In this document: piece by piece, positions 36,150 to 45,857 of the stretch
Numbering within the stretch: the first letter of the stretch is position 1
Layout of the letters: every line of letters begins with the position of its first letter
Source: Actinomadura flavalba DSM 45200
Lineage (GTDB): Bacteria; Actinomycetota; Actinomycetes; Streptosporangiales; Streptosporangiaceae
Direction: 5' to 3'
Assembly (NCBI RefSeq): GCF_000374305.1
Contig: NZ_KB894093.1
Coordinates: 496,001 to 560,000, forward strand
DNA length: 64,000 nt
Translations under genes and position numbers: made by a program
Notes under the pieces: model-generated
The model's input: the letters and a program-made list of their open reading frames with translations, nothing else
The model's database searches: none
Told to the model about the DNA's origin: nothing

Positions 36150-37151
36150 CTAGACGTCGCCGCGTGATCGGACGATGAGGTCGGCGAGCAGCGCCAGCGA
36201 CGCGATGATCAACCCAGACACGAAGATCATGATCGTGTTGTTCGCGAAGTACGCGAAGTTGATCACGTTGTCGTAGATGCCCTTCACGAACCCGACGAGC
36301 AGCAGCGTCAGCGCCAGCGGCATGAGCACCTTGAGCGGGTTGAAGTACATCACCATGCGCAGCACCTGGAGGATGTACCGGTAGGCGTCCTTGGTGAAGT
36401 GGAACTTCGACTTGCCCGCCCGCTTGGCGTACTCGATCGGCACGTACCGGACCGGGTGCTGGTTCGACAGGAACGCGATCGTGATCGTCGTGACGCAGGA
36501 GAACCCGGGCGGCAGCAGCCGCAGGTACGGCAGCGACACCGACCGGCGGAACGCGCGCAGCCCCGAGTTCAGGTCGGGGATCTTGGAGTTGGTGAGCCGC
36601 TCGGCGGTCTTGCGGATGAACCACTTGGCGGGCACCCGCAGGACCTTGTGCGTGCCCTCCTCGGTGCGCCGCGCCCCGACGACCTGGTCGACGGACGGGT
36701 CGGTGTCGAGGATCTCCACGAACTCGGGGATGCGCTCGTTGGGGTAGCTCATGTCGGCGTCGGTCCACACGACGATCTCGCCGCGCGCCTGCTGGCTGCC
36801 GATGCGCCGGACGGTGCCCGACCCGCTGTTGTGCTGGAAGGCGACGACGCGCATGTTCGGGAAGCGCGGCGCGGCCTCGCGGAGGCGGGCGAGCGTCTCG
36901 TCGGTGGAGCGGTCGTCGACGGCGAGCAGCTCGTAGGTCTTGCCGGAGGCGTCCATCGCGGCGCAGATGCGCTCGACCTCGGCGATGACGTGGTCCTGCT
37001 CGTTGTAGCACGGCAGCACGATCGTCACGTGCACGCCGGAACCGTCGGCGAAGCCCTCCGGCGACGGGTCGGGCGTGATCTCGGGCACGGGTTCGGTCTC
37101 GGTGACCGTCGCGGGCGCGGTCACGGTCTCGGTCGCGGATTCGGTGCTCAC
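36150..37151 (-). CDS. GT2-family (polyprenyl-phosphate mannosyltransferase-like) glycosyltransferase
   Basis: A 333-residue protein. After an acidic, Thr/Glu/Pro-rich N-terminus (1-37) the GT-A domain reads VTIVLPCYNEQDHVIAEVERI, LLAVDDRSTDETL, VVWTDADMSYPNERI (the DxD site) and KIPDLNSGLRAFRRS. The last ~80 residues hold two membrane helices (VLMPLALTLLLVGFVKGIYD and TIMIFVSGLIIASLALLADL). This plan is that of DPM1/GtrB-like enzymes that load a sugar on polyprenyl phosphate. The lipid-linked sugar may be the donor for the GT-C proteins at 37200 and 44288. It sits 48 bp downstream of the GT-C gene. Confidence 0.92.
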   Translation of the reverse strand: MSTESATETVTAPATVTETEPVPEITPDPSPEGFADGSGVHVTIVLPCYNEQDHVIAEVERICAAMDASGKTYELLAVDDRSTDETLARLREAAPRFPNMRVVAFQHNSGSGTVRRIGSQQARGEIVVWTDADMSYPNERIPEFVEILDTDPSVDQVVGARRTEEGTHKVLRVPAKWFIRKTAERLTNSKIPDLNSGLRAFRRSVSLPYLRLLPPGFSCVTTITIAFLSNQHPVRYVPIEYAKRAGKSKFHFTKDAYRYILQVLRMVMYFNPLKVLMPLALTLLLVGFVKGIYDNVINFAYFANNTIMIFVSGLIIASLALLADLIVRSRGDV

Positions 37152-37199
37152 GCAGCGCGAGGATACCGGTCCCGCTCTACTTACGGGTGATCCGCCAGG

Positions 37200-39224
37200 T
37201 CAGGGACGCGCGGGCTCGCTGATCCAGACGTTGCCGCCGAGGCCCCAGGTGGACGTCGGCGGGGTGGTCAGCGTGCGGCCGTCCTGGCGCGAGTCCAGGC
37301 GCATGATCTGCACCGGGGTGCCGTACGGGGCGACCTGCCGGGCCTCCTCGCCGAGGATGACGGGACGGCGCCCGGCCGCCCAGACCCTCTCGGCGAGGAG
37401 GCGGACGTCGCCGTAGCTGAGACCGCCCGCGACGCGGGCGGCGGGCAGGCCGCACATGCCGCGGATGACCTGGAGGTAGCGGTTGGCGGCGGTGCCGCTG
37501 ACGACGATGACCGACCGGCCCGCGCCGCCCAGCCCTGCGCACATCCTGTTCAGTGCCGCCAGCTCCCCCTTCTCGGTGGTCTTCGTGGCGACACCGGCGG
37601 AGGCGAGCGGGAGGGGGACGAGCAGGACGAGCGCGGTGACGACGGCGACGACCCGGACCGTCCACGGCCCGTATCCGGCCCGCCGGACGCGCCGCATCCC
37701 CCACGCCGCCGCCCACAGCCCGAGCAGGATCGCGCCGGGGATCACGACGCCGAGCAGCCGCCGCGACGCCCACGGATGGTCGGGGGTGATGGCGGGCCGC
37801 AGCAGGGTCGTGAACGTGACGAAGGCGATGAGGGCGAACGGCAGCAGCCATTCGGGGGCGTCGCCGCGCAGCAGCCGCCGGGCGAGCAGCGCGGCGCCGA
37901 CGACGGCGAGCAGCGTGAGCGGAATGCCCAGGTACCAGACGACCCAGTGCAGCGACAGTTCGGAGTACTGGCGCGCCCCGTCGATCGGCAGGCCCTCGGA
38001 GCGCTGGACCTGCTCGATGAACTGGGCGTTGGACTGGTCGTCGGGGGTGCGGGGGACGCGCCGGACGGTCTGGAACAGCGGGCGCGCGGCGAACGCGGCG
38101 GCGGCGAGCACCGTCAGCGCCGCGGCGACGGCGGGCAGCGGCCCGCGCGCGACGGCCGCTCCGGCCCGTCCCAGCCCGGCGCGGGTGCGGGACCATCGCA
38201 GCAGCGCGATGAGCAGCGCGGTCGCGGCGATGAGGACGGCGACCAGCAGCAGCAGCGGGTCGAGCGAGGCGTTCAGGTAGCGCAGGTAGGGGCGCGACAG
38301 CAGGAAGCCCTCGGCGAGCCCGGCTCCGGCGCCGAGGGTGAGCCCGGCGGCCAGCGGCGCGCCGGACGGGCGGCGCAGCCCGATGTACAGGCCCGCGACG
38401 GCGATGACGGGCAGCAGGTCGCGCAGCGCGTCGATGCGGACGAGCAGGATGAGCCCGAGCGCGAGCCCGCCGAGGAACGCGCGCGGGACGGCGCGTCCGT
38501 GCCGGGCGTCGTGCAGCAGCGCGAGCCCGCCGAGCAGCAGCACGAGCGCGGGAAGTTCGCTGTAGGTGGACCGGGACGCCCAGATCATCGGCAGTGTCAG
38601 CGCGAGCGCGAGCGCCCCGGCGGGTGCCCAGCGGGGGCCGATCAGCCGGGCGGTGAGCCCGCCGAACGCCAGCACGGCGCAGGCGCCGAGGACGGGCGCG
38701 ATCAGCAGCCCGCCCTTGACGCCGCCGATCCAGACGCCGAGCGTGATGAGCAGCGGCAGCCCGGCCATGAACTGCGGCGTGATGACGTCGTCGGAGGTGT
38801 AGGAGTAGAAGGCGGGGCTGTTGAACCGCAGGTGCGGGTCGGGGCCGCCGAACGCCCACTCCATGCGCGGGATGGGCAGCGAGCCGTGGTCGGCGAGCCA
38901 GATGCCGAACTGCATGTACGACGCCGGGTCGCGCCTGACCATGAGCTGCTCGGACGCCATCGCGATCTGCACGCCGAGGAAGACCAGGGCGACGCCGAGG
39001 ACGCCGAGCGCCGACCACCACGGCACGGGCCGCACGTCCTCGTCCGGCGCGGCGCGGCGCAGGCCGACCCACAGGACGAGCACCGCGACGGGGACGAACA
39101 GGATGATCGCGGGTCCGGGCCGGAGCATCCCCGCGAAGAGCAGCGGCAGCGCGACCGCGAACCAGGCGACGATGAGCAGCGCGGGGGCGATGGTGAGCCG
39201 CGCGAGCAGCCGTCCGGCGCTCAC
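37200..39224 (-). CDS. polytopic GT-C type glycosyltransferase (PMT/ArnT-like)
   Basis: A 674-residue membrane protein with about 12 hydrophobic helices and a soluble C-terminal domain (about 555-674). The first extracytoplasmic loop after helix 2 holds RRDPASYMQFGIWLADHGS with an Asp, where GT-C enzymes have their catalytic acid, followed by FYSYTSDDVITPQFMAGLPL. Such proteins use polyprenyl-phosphate sugars outside the membrane. It starts at the ATG at 39224, lies upstream of the GT2 that could make such a donor, and is divergent from TIGR03089. Family assignment rests on topology and loop position, and the acceptor is unknown. Confidence 0.8.
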   Translation of the reverse strand: MSAGRLLARLTIAPALLIVAWFAVALPLLFAGMLRPGPAIILFVPVAVLVLWVGLRRAAPDEDVRPVPWWSALGVLGVALVFLGVQIAMASEQLMVRRDPASYMQFGIWLADHGSLPIPRMEWAFGGPDPHLRFNSPAFYSYTSDDVITPQFMAGLPLLITLGVWIGGVKGGLLIAPVLGACAVLAFGGLTARLIGPRWAPAGALALALTLPMIWASRSTYSELPALVLLLGGLALLHDARHGRAVPRAFLGGLALGLILLVRIDALRDLLPVIAVAGLYIGLRRPSGAPLAAGLTLGAGAGLAEGFLLSRPYLRYLNASLDPLLLLVAVLIAATALLIALLRWSRTRAGLGRAGAAVARGPLPAVAAALTVLAAAAFAARPLFQTVRRVPRTPDDQSNAQFIEQVQRSEGLPIDGARQYSELSLHWVVWYLGIPLTLLAVVGAALLARRLLRGDAPEWLLPFALIAFVTFTTLLRPAITPDHPWASRRLLGVVIPGAILLGLWAAAWGMRRVRRAGYGPWTVRVVAVVTALVLLVPLPLASAGVATKTTEKGELAALNRMCAGLGGAGRSVIVVSGTAANRYLQVIRGMCGLPAARVAGGLSYGDVRLLAERVWAAGRRPVILGEEARQVAPYGTPVQIMRLDSRQDGRTLTTPPTSTWGLGGNVWISEPARP

Positions 39225-39469
39225 ATTTCCCCCCGGGGGTTGGCGTCGTGTTCGGGCGCGGGGCGGGGCCGCCGCGACGCCCTTTTTCCGGCCCGTCGTC
39301 CCGGCCTGGGAGCGGGTCCGGCCGCCGGTGGCGAGGCCGTCCGCGCAGGTCGGACGGGTCGCCCGGCGACCGGGCGTTCGATCGGCTGCTGATCGTAGTT
39401 CGCGCCGGTGACCTGCCGCAAGCGCGGAAGATCACCGGCGGGCGGGGCCGCGGCCCGTACGCTTCGGCC

Positions 39470-40333
39470 ATGACCGACCCATCGACGCACGCGTCCCGCC
39501 TGCCCGCCGACCTGCTGCGCGCCCGGGTCGCGGCCGATCCGTCCCGGCCGCTGGTGACGTTCTACGACGACGCGACCGGCGAGCGCGTCGAGCTGTCCGC
39601 GCGCACGTTCGACAACTGGGTCGCCAAGACCGCGAACCTGCTGGTGGACGAGCTGGACGCGGGCCCGGACGGCGTCCGCCGCGCGGTGCTGGTGCTGCCG
39701 CAGCACTGGCAGACGGCGGCGTGGCTGATGGCGTGCTGGGCGGCCGGGGTCGAGACCGAGGTCGTGGACCCGTCGGCGATCCGGTCCGGGGACGGCACGG
39801 GCGAACCGCGGCCGTCCGCCGAGCCGTACCTGCTGGCGGTGGCGGAGGAGGTGCTGGACGTGGTGCTCGGCGGGGAACTGGCCCGGCAGGCCGACGCGAT
39901 CGTGGGGCTGTCGCTGCACGCGCTCGGCGGCCCGCTGGCGGACGCGCCGCCGGACGTCACCGACTACGCGCTGGAGGTCCGCTCGCACGGGGACCGGTTC
40001 GCGCCACCGCCCGGGGTTGCCGCCGACGACCCCGCGCTTACTGTGACAAAGGTCACACTGAACTTCGCCGGACTGGTCCGGGCGGCGGGGGAATCCGCTG
40101 ACAAATGGGGGTTCGACTCCTCTGACCGGGTGCTGGTTGCCATGCCCTTCGCCACACTCGACGGGGTTCTTGCGGGCCTTCTGGCCCCACTAGTCTCAGG
40201 AGCTTCCGTCATAATCCAACGGAACTTCGACAAAACGCAGATGGAGCGCCGCCTGGCCCTGGAGCATGTGACGGCGGTCGCCGGACTCCCCGGACGCGAT
40301 GACGCATCCGGGTCCGTACGGCGGCTCGCCTGA
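39470..40333 (+). CDS. TIGR03089 family protein
   Basis: A 287-residue protein starting at the ATG at 39470 (MTDPSTHASRLPADLLRARV); upstream open sequence has no coding character. It resembles the N-terminal part of AMP-dependent synthetases: PLVTFYDDATGERVELSARTF, DNWVAKTANLLVDEL and VLPQHWQTAAWLMACWAAG. It lacks the C-terminal AMP-binding motifs, as is typical of TIGR03089, an actinobacterial family of unknown function. Members are regularly found beside LCP-family genes, as here, with 53 bp to the LCP start. It probably belongs to the same transcription unit. Confidence 0.88.
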   Translation: MTDPSTHASRLPADLLRARVAADPSRPLVTFYDDATGERVELSARTFDNWVAKTANLLVDELDAGPDGVRRAVLVLPQHWQTAAWLMACWAAGVETEVVDPSAIRSGDGTGEPRPSAEPYLLAVAEEVLDVVLGGELARQADAIVGLSLHALGGPLADAPPDVTDYALEVRSHGDRFAPPPGVAADDPALTVTKVTLNFAGLVRAAGESADKWGFDSSDRVLVAMPFATLDGVLAGLLAPLVSGASVIIQRNFDKTQMERRLALEHVTAVAGLPGRDDASGSVRRLA

Positions 40334-40386
40334 CCTACGCTCAGACTCCCCGACCCCCGGACGCGGGCCTGTCCCTCTCGGAGCCG

Positions 40387-41814
40387 ATGAACAACGACCC
40401 GATGTACATGGAGTACGTCGACGACGCCGACGAACAACCGGCGCGTCGACGTGGCTGGCGCGTCCTCGGCTGGGTGTCCGTCGGCGTGTCGGCCGTGATG
40501 GTCGCCGGTGCGCTGACGTCCTACGGCGTCTACCGCAACGCCCTGAGCAACATGGCCAAGGAGGACGTCAACGCGGCCATCGGCCCGAACCGCCCGAAGA
40601 AGCTCAACAGCGCGATGAACATCCTGATCATCGGATCGGACACGCGCGAGGGCTCCAACGCCAAGTACGGGCGGCGGATGCAGAACGAGCTGCCGCGCTC
40701 GGACACGATGATCCTGCTGCACCTGTCGCCCGGCGGCGGCTCGGCGCTCGGCATCACGTTCCCGCGCGACCTGATGGTCCCGCTGCCGTCCTGCCGCACC
40801 CGTGACGGCGGACGGTCCGCGCCGCAGTCCCGCGGCCAGATCAACTCCACGTTCACCACGGGCGGCGCGTCCTGCGTCATCCGCACGATCGAGTCGATCA
40901 GCCAGATCAAGATCGACCACTTCGTCGAGATCAACTTCACCGGCGTCAAGCAGATCACCAGCGCCATCGGCGGCGTGCCCGTCTGCCTGCCCAAGCCCGT
41001 CAACGACTCCAAGGCCAAGCTGCGGCTCCCGGCCGGCAAGCAGGTGCTCAAGGGCGAGAAGGCGCTCGGCTACGTCCGGCTGCGCTACGGCCTCGGCGAC
41101 GGCTCCGACACCGACCGCATCAAGCGGCAGCAGCGGTTCATCGGCGCGCTCGCCAACAAGACGCTGAGCAAGGGGACGCTGAGCAACCCGTCCAAGATGC
41201 TCCCGCTGATCAACGCCGTGTCCAAGTCGATCAAGACCGACACCGAGCTGACGCCCGACGTGATGGTGCAGCTCGCGGGCAGCATGCAGGGCATCAGCTC
41301 CGGCAAGATCCGGTTCGTGACGGCGCCGTCCGGTCCCGACCCGATGGACACCAACCGCGTCGCGCTCACCCAGGACGCCGATCCGTTCTTCAGCTCGGTG
41401 CGCAACGACAAGACGCCGCCGGCCGAGACCAAGCCCGGCTCCAAGACCACGCCGAAGATCCCCGCCACGCAGGTCCGCGTCCGCGTCTACAACGGCAGCG
41501 GCATCAACGGCCAGGCGGGACGGGTCATGCGCGAGCTGGAGGCCCGCGGCTTCCAGGTGGAACTCGGCGGCAATGCGACGTCCGCCACACCGGCCACGAA
41601 GGTCATGTACGGTGCTGGAGCGGACCAGCACGCGCTGACGCTGAACGGCATCATCCCGGACGCCAAGCCGCCCGTCGAGCGGGCCAACGGCGTTCCCGGA
41701 AAGGTCGACCTCGTCATCGGCCGGGACTGGCCGGGGCTGAAGAACAGCCAGGCCGGGATTCCCAAGCAGAAGGGCGAGGTCCGGGCCGACGACGACATCT
41801 GCAAGGAGGCATGA
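40387..41814 (+). CDS. LCP (LytR-CpsA-Psr) family glycopolymer ligase with LytR_C domain
   Basis: A 475-residue membrane protein. A cytoplasmic N-terminus (1-23) and one membrane helix (about 25-47) precede the extracytoplasmic LCP domain (about 75-260). Its conserved residues include MNILIIGSDTREGS, RSDTMILLHLSP, GITFPRDLMVPLP, FVEINFTGVKQITSAIGGV and the pyrophosphate-binding Arg cluster ALGYVRLRYGLGDGSDTDR. The C-terminal LytR_C domain (about 365-465) starts QVRVRVYNGSGINGQAGRVM. LCP enzymes transfer lipid-linked glycopolymers onto peptidoglycan (or arabinogalactan in mycobacteria). It is the likely final step for the polymer made by the genes around it. The ATG at 40387 has GGAG upstream. 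Confidence 0.95.
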   Translation: MNNDPMYMEYVDDADEQPARRRGWRVLGWVSVGVSAVMVAGALTSYGVYRNALSNMAKEDVNAAIGPNRPKKLNSAMNILIIGSDTREGSNAKYGRRMQNELPRSDTMILLHLSPGGGSALGITFPRDLMVPLPSCRTRDGGRSAPQSRGQINSTFTTGGASCVIRTIESISQIKIDHFVEINFTGVKQITSAIGGVPVCLPKPVNDSKAKLRLPAGKQVLKGEKALGYVRLRYGLGDGSDTDRIKRQQRFIGALANKTLSKGTLSNPSKMLPLINAVSKSIKTDTELTPDVMVQLAGSMQGISSGKIRFVTAPSGPDPMDTNRVALTQDADPFFSSVRNDKTPPAETKPGSKTTPKIPATQVRVRVYNGSGINGQAGRVMRELEARGFQVELGGNATSATPATKVMYGAGADQHALTLNGIIPDAKPPVERANGVPGKVDLVIGRDWPGLKNSQAGIPKQKGEVRADDDICKEA

Positions 41815-41896
41815 CCCGCGGCGCGTCCCGGGGTGACACCGGGGAGGGCGGCGCGGCGACGGCCGTAACGCACCAGGAGACCAGGCTCCCCGCGCC

Positions 41897-43060
41897 ATGA
41901 GCTACGACATCAGGCCACCGGCCGTCCCGCAGCCCAGCCCGTCCTGGCCCGGGGAGACGGCCGCGGCGCCGCGGCCCGCCGAGCCCGAGCCGGCCCCGCA
42001 GCCCGCGCCGCGCCGCGAACGCGACCCGTTCTTCGACAACGCGAAGTTCCTGGCGATCCTGCTGGTCGTGGTGGGGCACTCGCTGGCGAACCTGCTGGAC
42101 GTCCCGCTCGCCAACGGCATGTACACGTTCATCTACATGTTCCACATGCCGATGTTCATCGTGGTCACCGGCTACTTCTCGCGGAACTGGACGTTCTCCG
42201 GCGGCAAGGCCCGCAAGCTCATCACCAACGTCGGCGTCCCGTACGTGATCTTCGAGGTGGCGTACTCGCTGTTCGACTGGCTGGCGGGGCGCAACGCGCT
42301 GGAGATCAGCCTGCTCGACCCGTACTTCCTCACCTGGTTCCTGTGCGCGCTGTTCATGTGGCGGCTGTCCACGCCGGTGTGGCAGCAGATCCGGTGGCCG
42401 CTGGCGGTGGCGCTGGTGTTCTCGCTGCTGTCGTACATGAGCCCGCTCGGCGGCACGTTCGACATCCACCGCGTCCTCGGCCTGCTGCCGTTCTACGTGC
42501 TCGGCCTGATGCTGCGGCCCGACCACTTCGAGCTGCTGAAGCGGCCGTCGGCGCGGGTGATCGGCATCGCGGTGATGATCACCGGGTTCGCGGTGGCGTG
42601 GTTCGCCAAGGACCGCATGTCCCGCGCCTGGATCTACTGGAAGAACCCGCACTCGCACTTCAACGTCGACAACCTGACCGGCACCGGGATGCGGCTCGGG
42701 ATGATGGTGTGCGCGGTGGTGCTGGTCGCGGCGTTCCTGACGCTGGTGCCCAAGCGCCGCACGTGGTTCACCGCGCTCGGCGCGACGACGCTGTACGCGT
42801 ACCTGCTGCACGGGTTCGTGACGCGGCTGCTGAAGTTCACCGGCTGGTGGGGCGCCGACTGGATGCACACGGTGCCGGGCGTGCTGGCGGTGTCGGCGGG
42901 GGCGCTGGTCGTCGCGACGTTCCTGTGCTCGCGGATCGTCGTGCGGTCGATGAGCTGGGCGCTGGAGCCGAGGGTGCCGTGGGCGTTCACGGGGTTGCGG
43001 CGGCCCGCGCAGAAGGTCACCGGGAAGCACGCGCCGGGCAAGGAGCGGGTGAACGCCTGA
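41897..43060 (+). CDS. acyltransferase 3 family membrane protein (fucose 4-O-acetylase-like)
   Basis: A 387-residue protein. A Pro/Ala-rich cytoplasmic N-terminus (1-45) precedes about ten membrane helices. The first holds NAKFLAILLVVVGHSL, whose His is the conserved catalytic residue of Acyltransferase_3 proteins, and MFHMPMFIVVTGYFSR follows. This is the OafA/WecH-like group acetylating or succinylating cell-surface sugars using acyl-CoA. It lies 82 bp downstream of the LCP gene on the same strand, which suggests decoration of the same polymer. Confidence 0.9.
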   Translation: MSYDIRPPAVPQPSPSWPGETAAAPRPAEPEPAPQPAPRRERDPFFDNAKFLAILLVVVGHSLANLLDVPLANGMYTFIYMFHMPMFIVVTGYFSRNWTFSGGKARKLITNVGVPYVIFEVAYSLFDWLAGRNALEISLLDPYFLTWFLCALFMWRLSTPVWQQIRWPLAVALVFSLLSYMSPLGGTFDIHRVLGLLPFYVLGLMLRPDHFELLKRPSARVIGIAVMITGFAVAWFAKDRMSRAWIYWKNPHSHFNVDNLTGTGMRLGMMVCAVVLVAAFLTLVPKRRTWFTALGATTLYAYLLHGFVTRLLKFTGWWGADWMHTVPGVLAVSAGALVVATFLCSRIVVRSMSWALEPRVPWAFTGLRRPAQKVTGKHAPGKERVNA

Positions 43061-43275
43061 TCGGCCGTTCTCCCGTTTCGCGCGAGTTGTTCGTTTAGTT
43101 ACAACTCGGCGTCGGTGACCATGGCGCGATCCGGCCAGCCGATAGCATCGGCGGGCGCCTTGGAGCAGGCGAGCGCGCACGAGAGGCCCTGGACGCCGGA
43201 GACCGTGCGCAATCTTGAGATTCGCCGATCGCGCGGCCGGGGATGCCTCCGGCACAGAGAAAGGACGACTATTCC

Positions 43276-44280
43276 ATGGCTGACTTCACGCTCACGGACG
43301 TCCGGCAACGGACGTACAAGGCGCGTGACGCGTGGTGGACGGTGCTGCTGGTCGATCCGCTCGCCTCGCGGCTCGTCCGGTTCACCGCCAACCGCACCCG
43401 GATCACCCCGAACCAGCTCACGGTCGGCGCGCTGATCCTCGGGCTCGCGGCCGGCGCGTGCTTCGCCGTGGCGACATGGCCGTACCTGCTGCTGGGCGCC
43501 CTGCTGTACCACCTGTCGTTCACGCTCGACTGCATGGACGGCAAGATCGCCCGCCTCAAGGGCACGGGCTCGATCTTCGGCGCCTGGCTCGACTACATCT
43601 TCGACCGCGTGCGCGTGCTGGCCTGCGCCGTCCTGCTGATGGGCGGCATGTACGTCAAGACCGACAACGTCGCGTACGTGTGGACGGCCGTCGCCGTCGT
43701 CTTCCTCGACATGCTCCGGTACATGGACGCGCTGGAGATCTACAAGGTCCGCAACCAGATGCGCGGCAAGATGCGCGCCATGCAGGCCGAGGCCGCCGAA
43801 CTGGAGCTGGCCGCCCGCCGCCACCGCGGCGAGGACGTCTCGTCCCCGGCCGTCGAGCCGGACGCCGCGGGCGACGCGCTCGGCCACGACCCGGAGGCCG
43901 ACCTGGAGGAACAGGTCGTCGGCGACAACCCCAACGTCGCCCTCCAGCAGGAGTTCACCCGCAAGTTCCCCTGGTACGCGCGCGTCCGCAACGCGCTGCT
44001 GCGCGGCCGCATCCGCCCGCACCTGATCAGCGGCATCGAGTTCCAGATGGGCGTGTTCATCGTCGCGCCGGTGGCCGCCGCCGCGATCCCCGGCGCGATC
44101 ATCCCGGTGGTGGCGCTGTCGGCGGCGGGGATGCTCGCCTTCGAACTGATCATCATCTACAAGTTCTGGCTGTCCACCCGCGACTACAGCCGGTCGATGG
44201 CCAAGCTGGAGCGCCGCGTCGAAGCGGCCCGCGCCGAGCTTCCGGCCGCGGCGGTCGAGCCGGTCGCGCACCCGAGCTGA
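43276..44280 (+). CDS. CDP-alcohol phosphatidyltransferase family protein
   Basis: A 334-residue membrane protein starting at the ATG at 43276 (MADFTLTDVRQRTYKARDAW); 11 further upstream codons are open but not supported. The full CAPT motif D-x2-DG-x2-AR-x8-G-x3-D-x3-D is present as DCMDGKIARLKGTGSIFGAW then LDYIFDR, all four Asp being kept. About six helices surround it, with a hydrophilic insertion (about 165-225) in the middle. It transfers a phospho-alcohol head group from a CDP-linked donor to a membrane or soluble alcohol. Which product (phosphoinositol, phosphoglycerol or other) is unclear. It is preceded by 215 bp without a gene, and so has its own promoter. Confidence 0.9.
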   Translation: MADFTLTDVRQRTYKARDAWWTVLLVDPLASRLVRFTANRTRITPNQLTVGALILGLAAGACFAVATWPYLLLGALLYHLSFTLDCMDGKIARLKGTGSIFGAWLDYIFDRVRVLACAVLLMGGMYVKTDNVAYVWTAVAVVFLDMLRYMDALEIYKVRNQMRGKMRAMQAEAAELELAARRHRGEDVSSPAVEPDAAGDALGHDPEADLEEQVVGDNPNVALQQEFTRKFPWYARVRNALLRGRIRPHLISGIEFQMGVFIVAPVAAAAIPGAIIPVVALSAAGMLAFELIIIYKFWLSTRDYSRSMAKLERRVEAARAELPAAAVEPVAHPS

Positions 44281-44287
44281 CCCCGCC

Positions 44288-45817
44288 TCACCCGGCGGGT
44301 TCCGACGCCGTCTCCCGGGGGGCCTTCACCAGGTCCACGGGAGGCGGCGTCGCCGTCTCCCCGGCGGCGGCGCGGCGCGGGACGAGCAGCGCGAGCCCCA
44401 GCGCCAGGCACGCGAACGGCGTCGCCGGGGGGATGTAGCGGTAGTCGAAGTCGGCGGTGGCGGCCGGGACGACGAGCAGCGCGAGACTCACCCCCCACGG
44501 CACCATCGGCGACCGGACCCAGTGCAGCACCGCGCGCCGCACCCGGCGCGGGCCCGGACGGGCCAGGGCGACGGCGCCGCCCGCCAGGCCGCCGAGCAGC
44601 AGCACGCCGAGGATCGTGCCGGGCATGTCGGCGTGCGCCTGGTACGCCCGCATCCAGCGCGCGTAGGGGTCGACGATCAGCGGTTCGCCGCTGCCGTCGG
44701 GCGCGTAGTCCTCGGCCAGGAGGCGGCGGGCGTCGGGCCACCGCTCGCCGTCCTGGAAGAAGTACTGGAGCTGCGTGAACGGGTTGGGGTACAGCTCGCG
44801 CTCCCACGCGAACGACCGGACGGTGTCGCGGACGATCACGGCCGCGTAGTCGCCCGGCTGCGCGCGGATCGCGGCCCGCGTGAACTCCCCGGCGAGGCGG
44901 TCGGCGTCCGCGCCGTAGACCCAGCCGTCCATCGCGCGGAACGGGGAGTCGGCCGTCCACATCGCGGCGAAGGCGGCGGAGTAGCGCGGGTCGGTCCGCT
45001 TGGGGCACATGACCGCCAGCTCGGGGTCCGGCTTGATGATCGAGCAGTCGGCGAAGCCGGCGACGCGCCCGTACAGCCAGATGTTGTTCGACGACGCCAT
45101 CGCGAACTGGCCGTACACCGACTGGAACCAGAACATGTAGCCGACGACCGGGACGGCGAACGCCGCGACGGCGGCGGTGACGGCCCGCCATCCGGCGCGG
45201 CGCACCAGCATCGCCAGCAGCAGCAGCGCGATGAACGGCAGCCCCGCCGACCGCGTCAGCGCGGCGTACCCCATCAGGAACCCGGCCAGGACGCCCGCCC
45301 ACCACGGCATCCGCCCCGGCGACCACAGCACGACGGCGAACGCGGCCAGCAGCACGAACGTGAACAGCGCCTCGGCCATGAGCATGTGCTCCAGCGAGAT
45401 CTGCAACGTCGGCAGCAGCACCGGCATGGTGAGCGCGGTCGCGACGAGCCCCGGCGCCCACGCGCGTCCCGGCCACGCCGCGCGGCCCGCCCGGTACACC
45501 AGCGCGTAGACGAGCGCGCCGGTCGCCAGGCCCATGAGGTGCTGGACGGCGACGAGCACGGTGAAGCTCTCGAACGGCCGCAGCAGCCAGATCAGGAACG
45601 GGTAGCCGCTCGGCCGCAGCTCCCCCGGCGACAGGTCGATCCCGGACCGCAGGTAGCCGGGCGAGTCCCCGAACCACAGCGGCCCGGGGTAACCGGCGAG
45701 GGCGAGCGCGCGAACGGACCCGGCGAGGACGAGCAGGAGGAGGAAGGGCCCGTGCCGCAGGAGGACGCCACGCGGCGCCGCGCTCCAGGAGACCGGGCGC
45801 CGAAGACGGAGCCGCAC
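44288..45817 (-). CDS. polytopic membrane glycosyltransferase (GT-C like)
   Basis: A 509-residue membrane protein with about ten helices. After helix 1, the loop AGYPGPLWFGDSPGYLRSGI holds an Asp at the place of the GT-C catalytic acid. SGYPFLIWLLRPFESFTVLV and LMAEALFTFVLLAAFAVVL follow. A large extracytoplasmic loop (about 230-375) contains two Cys (FADCSIIKP, AVMCPKRTD) that could form a disulfide. The C-terminus is Pro/Thr-rich. It is convergent with the CDP-alcohol transferase gene and downstream of the double GT-B gene with 40 bp between, probably one unit. The donor is likely a polyprenyl-phosphate sugar. Confidence 0.8.
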   Translation of the reverse strand: MRLRLRRPVSWSAAPRGVLLRHGPFLLLLVLAGSVRALALAGYPGPLWFGDSPGYLRSGIDLSPGELRPSGYPFLIWLLRPFESFTVLVAVQHLMGLATGALVYALVYRAGRAAWPGRAWAPGLVATALTMPVLLPTLQISLEHMLMAEALFTFVLLAAFAVVLWSPGRMPWWAGVLAGFLMGYAALTRSAGLPFIALLLLAMLVRRAGWRAVTAAVAAFAVPVVGYMFWFQSVYGQFAMASSNNIWLYGRVAGFADCSIIKPDPELAVMCPKRTDPRYSAAFAAMWTADSPFRAMDGWVYGADADRLAGEFTRAAIRAQPGDYAAVIVRDTVRSFAWERELYPNPFTQLQYFFQDGERWPDARRLLAEDYAPDGSGEPLIVDPYARWMRAYQAHADMPGTILGVLLLGGLAGGAVALARPGPRRVRRAVLHWVRSPMVPWGVSLALLVVPAATADFDYRYIPPATPFACLALGLALLVPRRAAAGETATPPPVDLVKAPRETASEPAG

Positions 45818-45857
45818 GGCACGACTTTACCGATCGGGAGGCCAGGCCAAGGCCGCT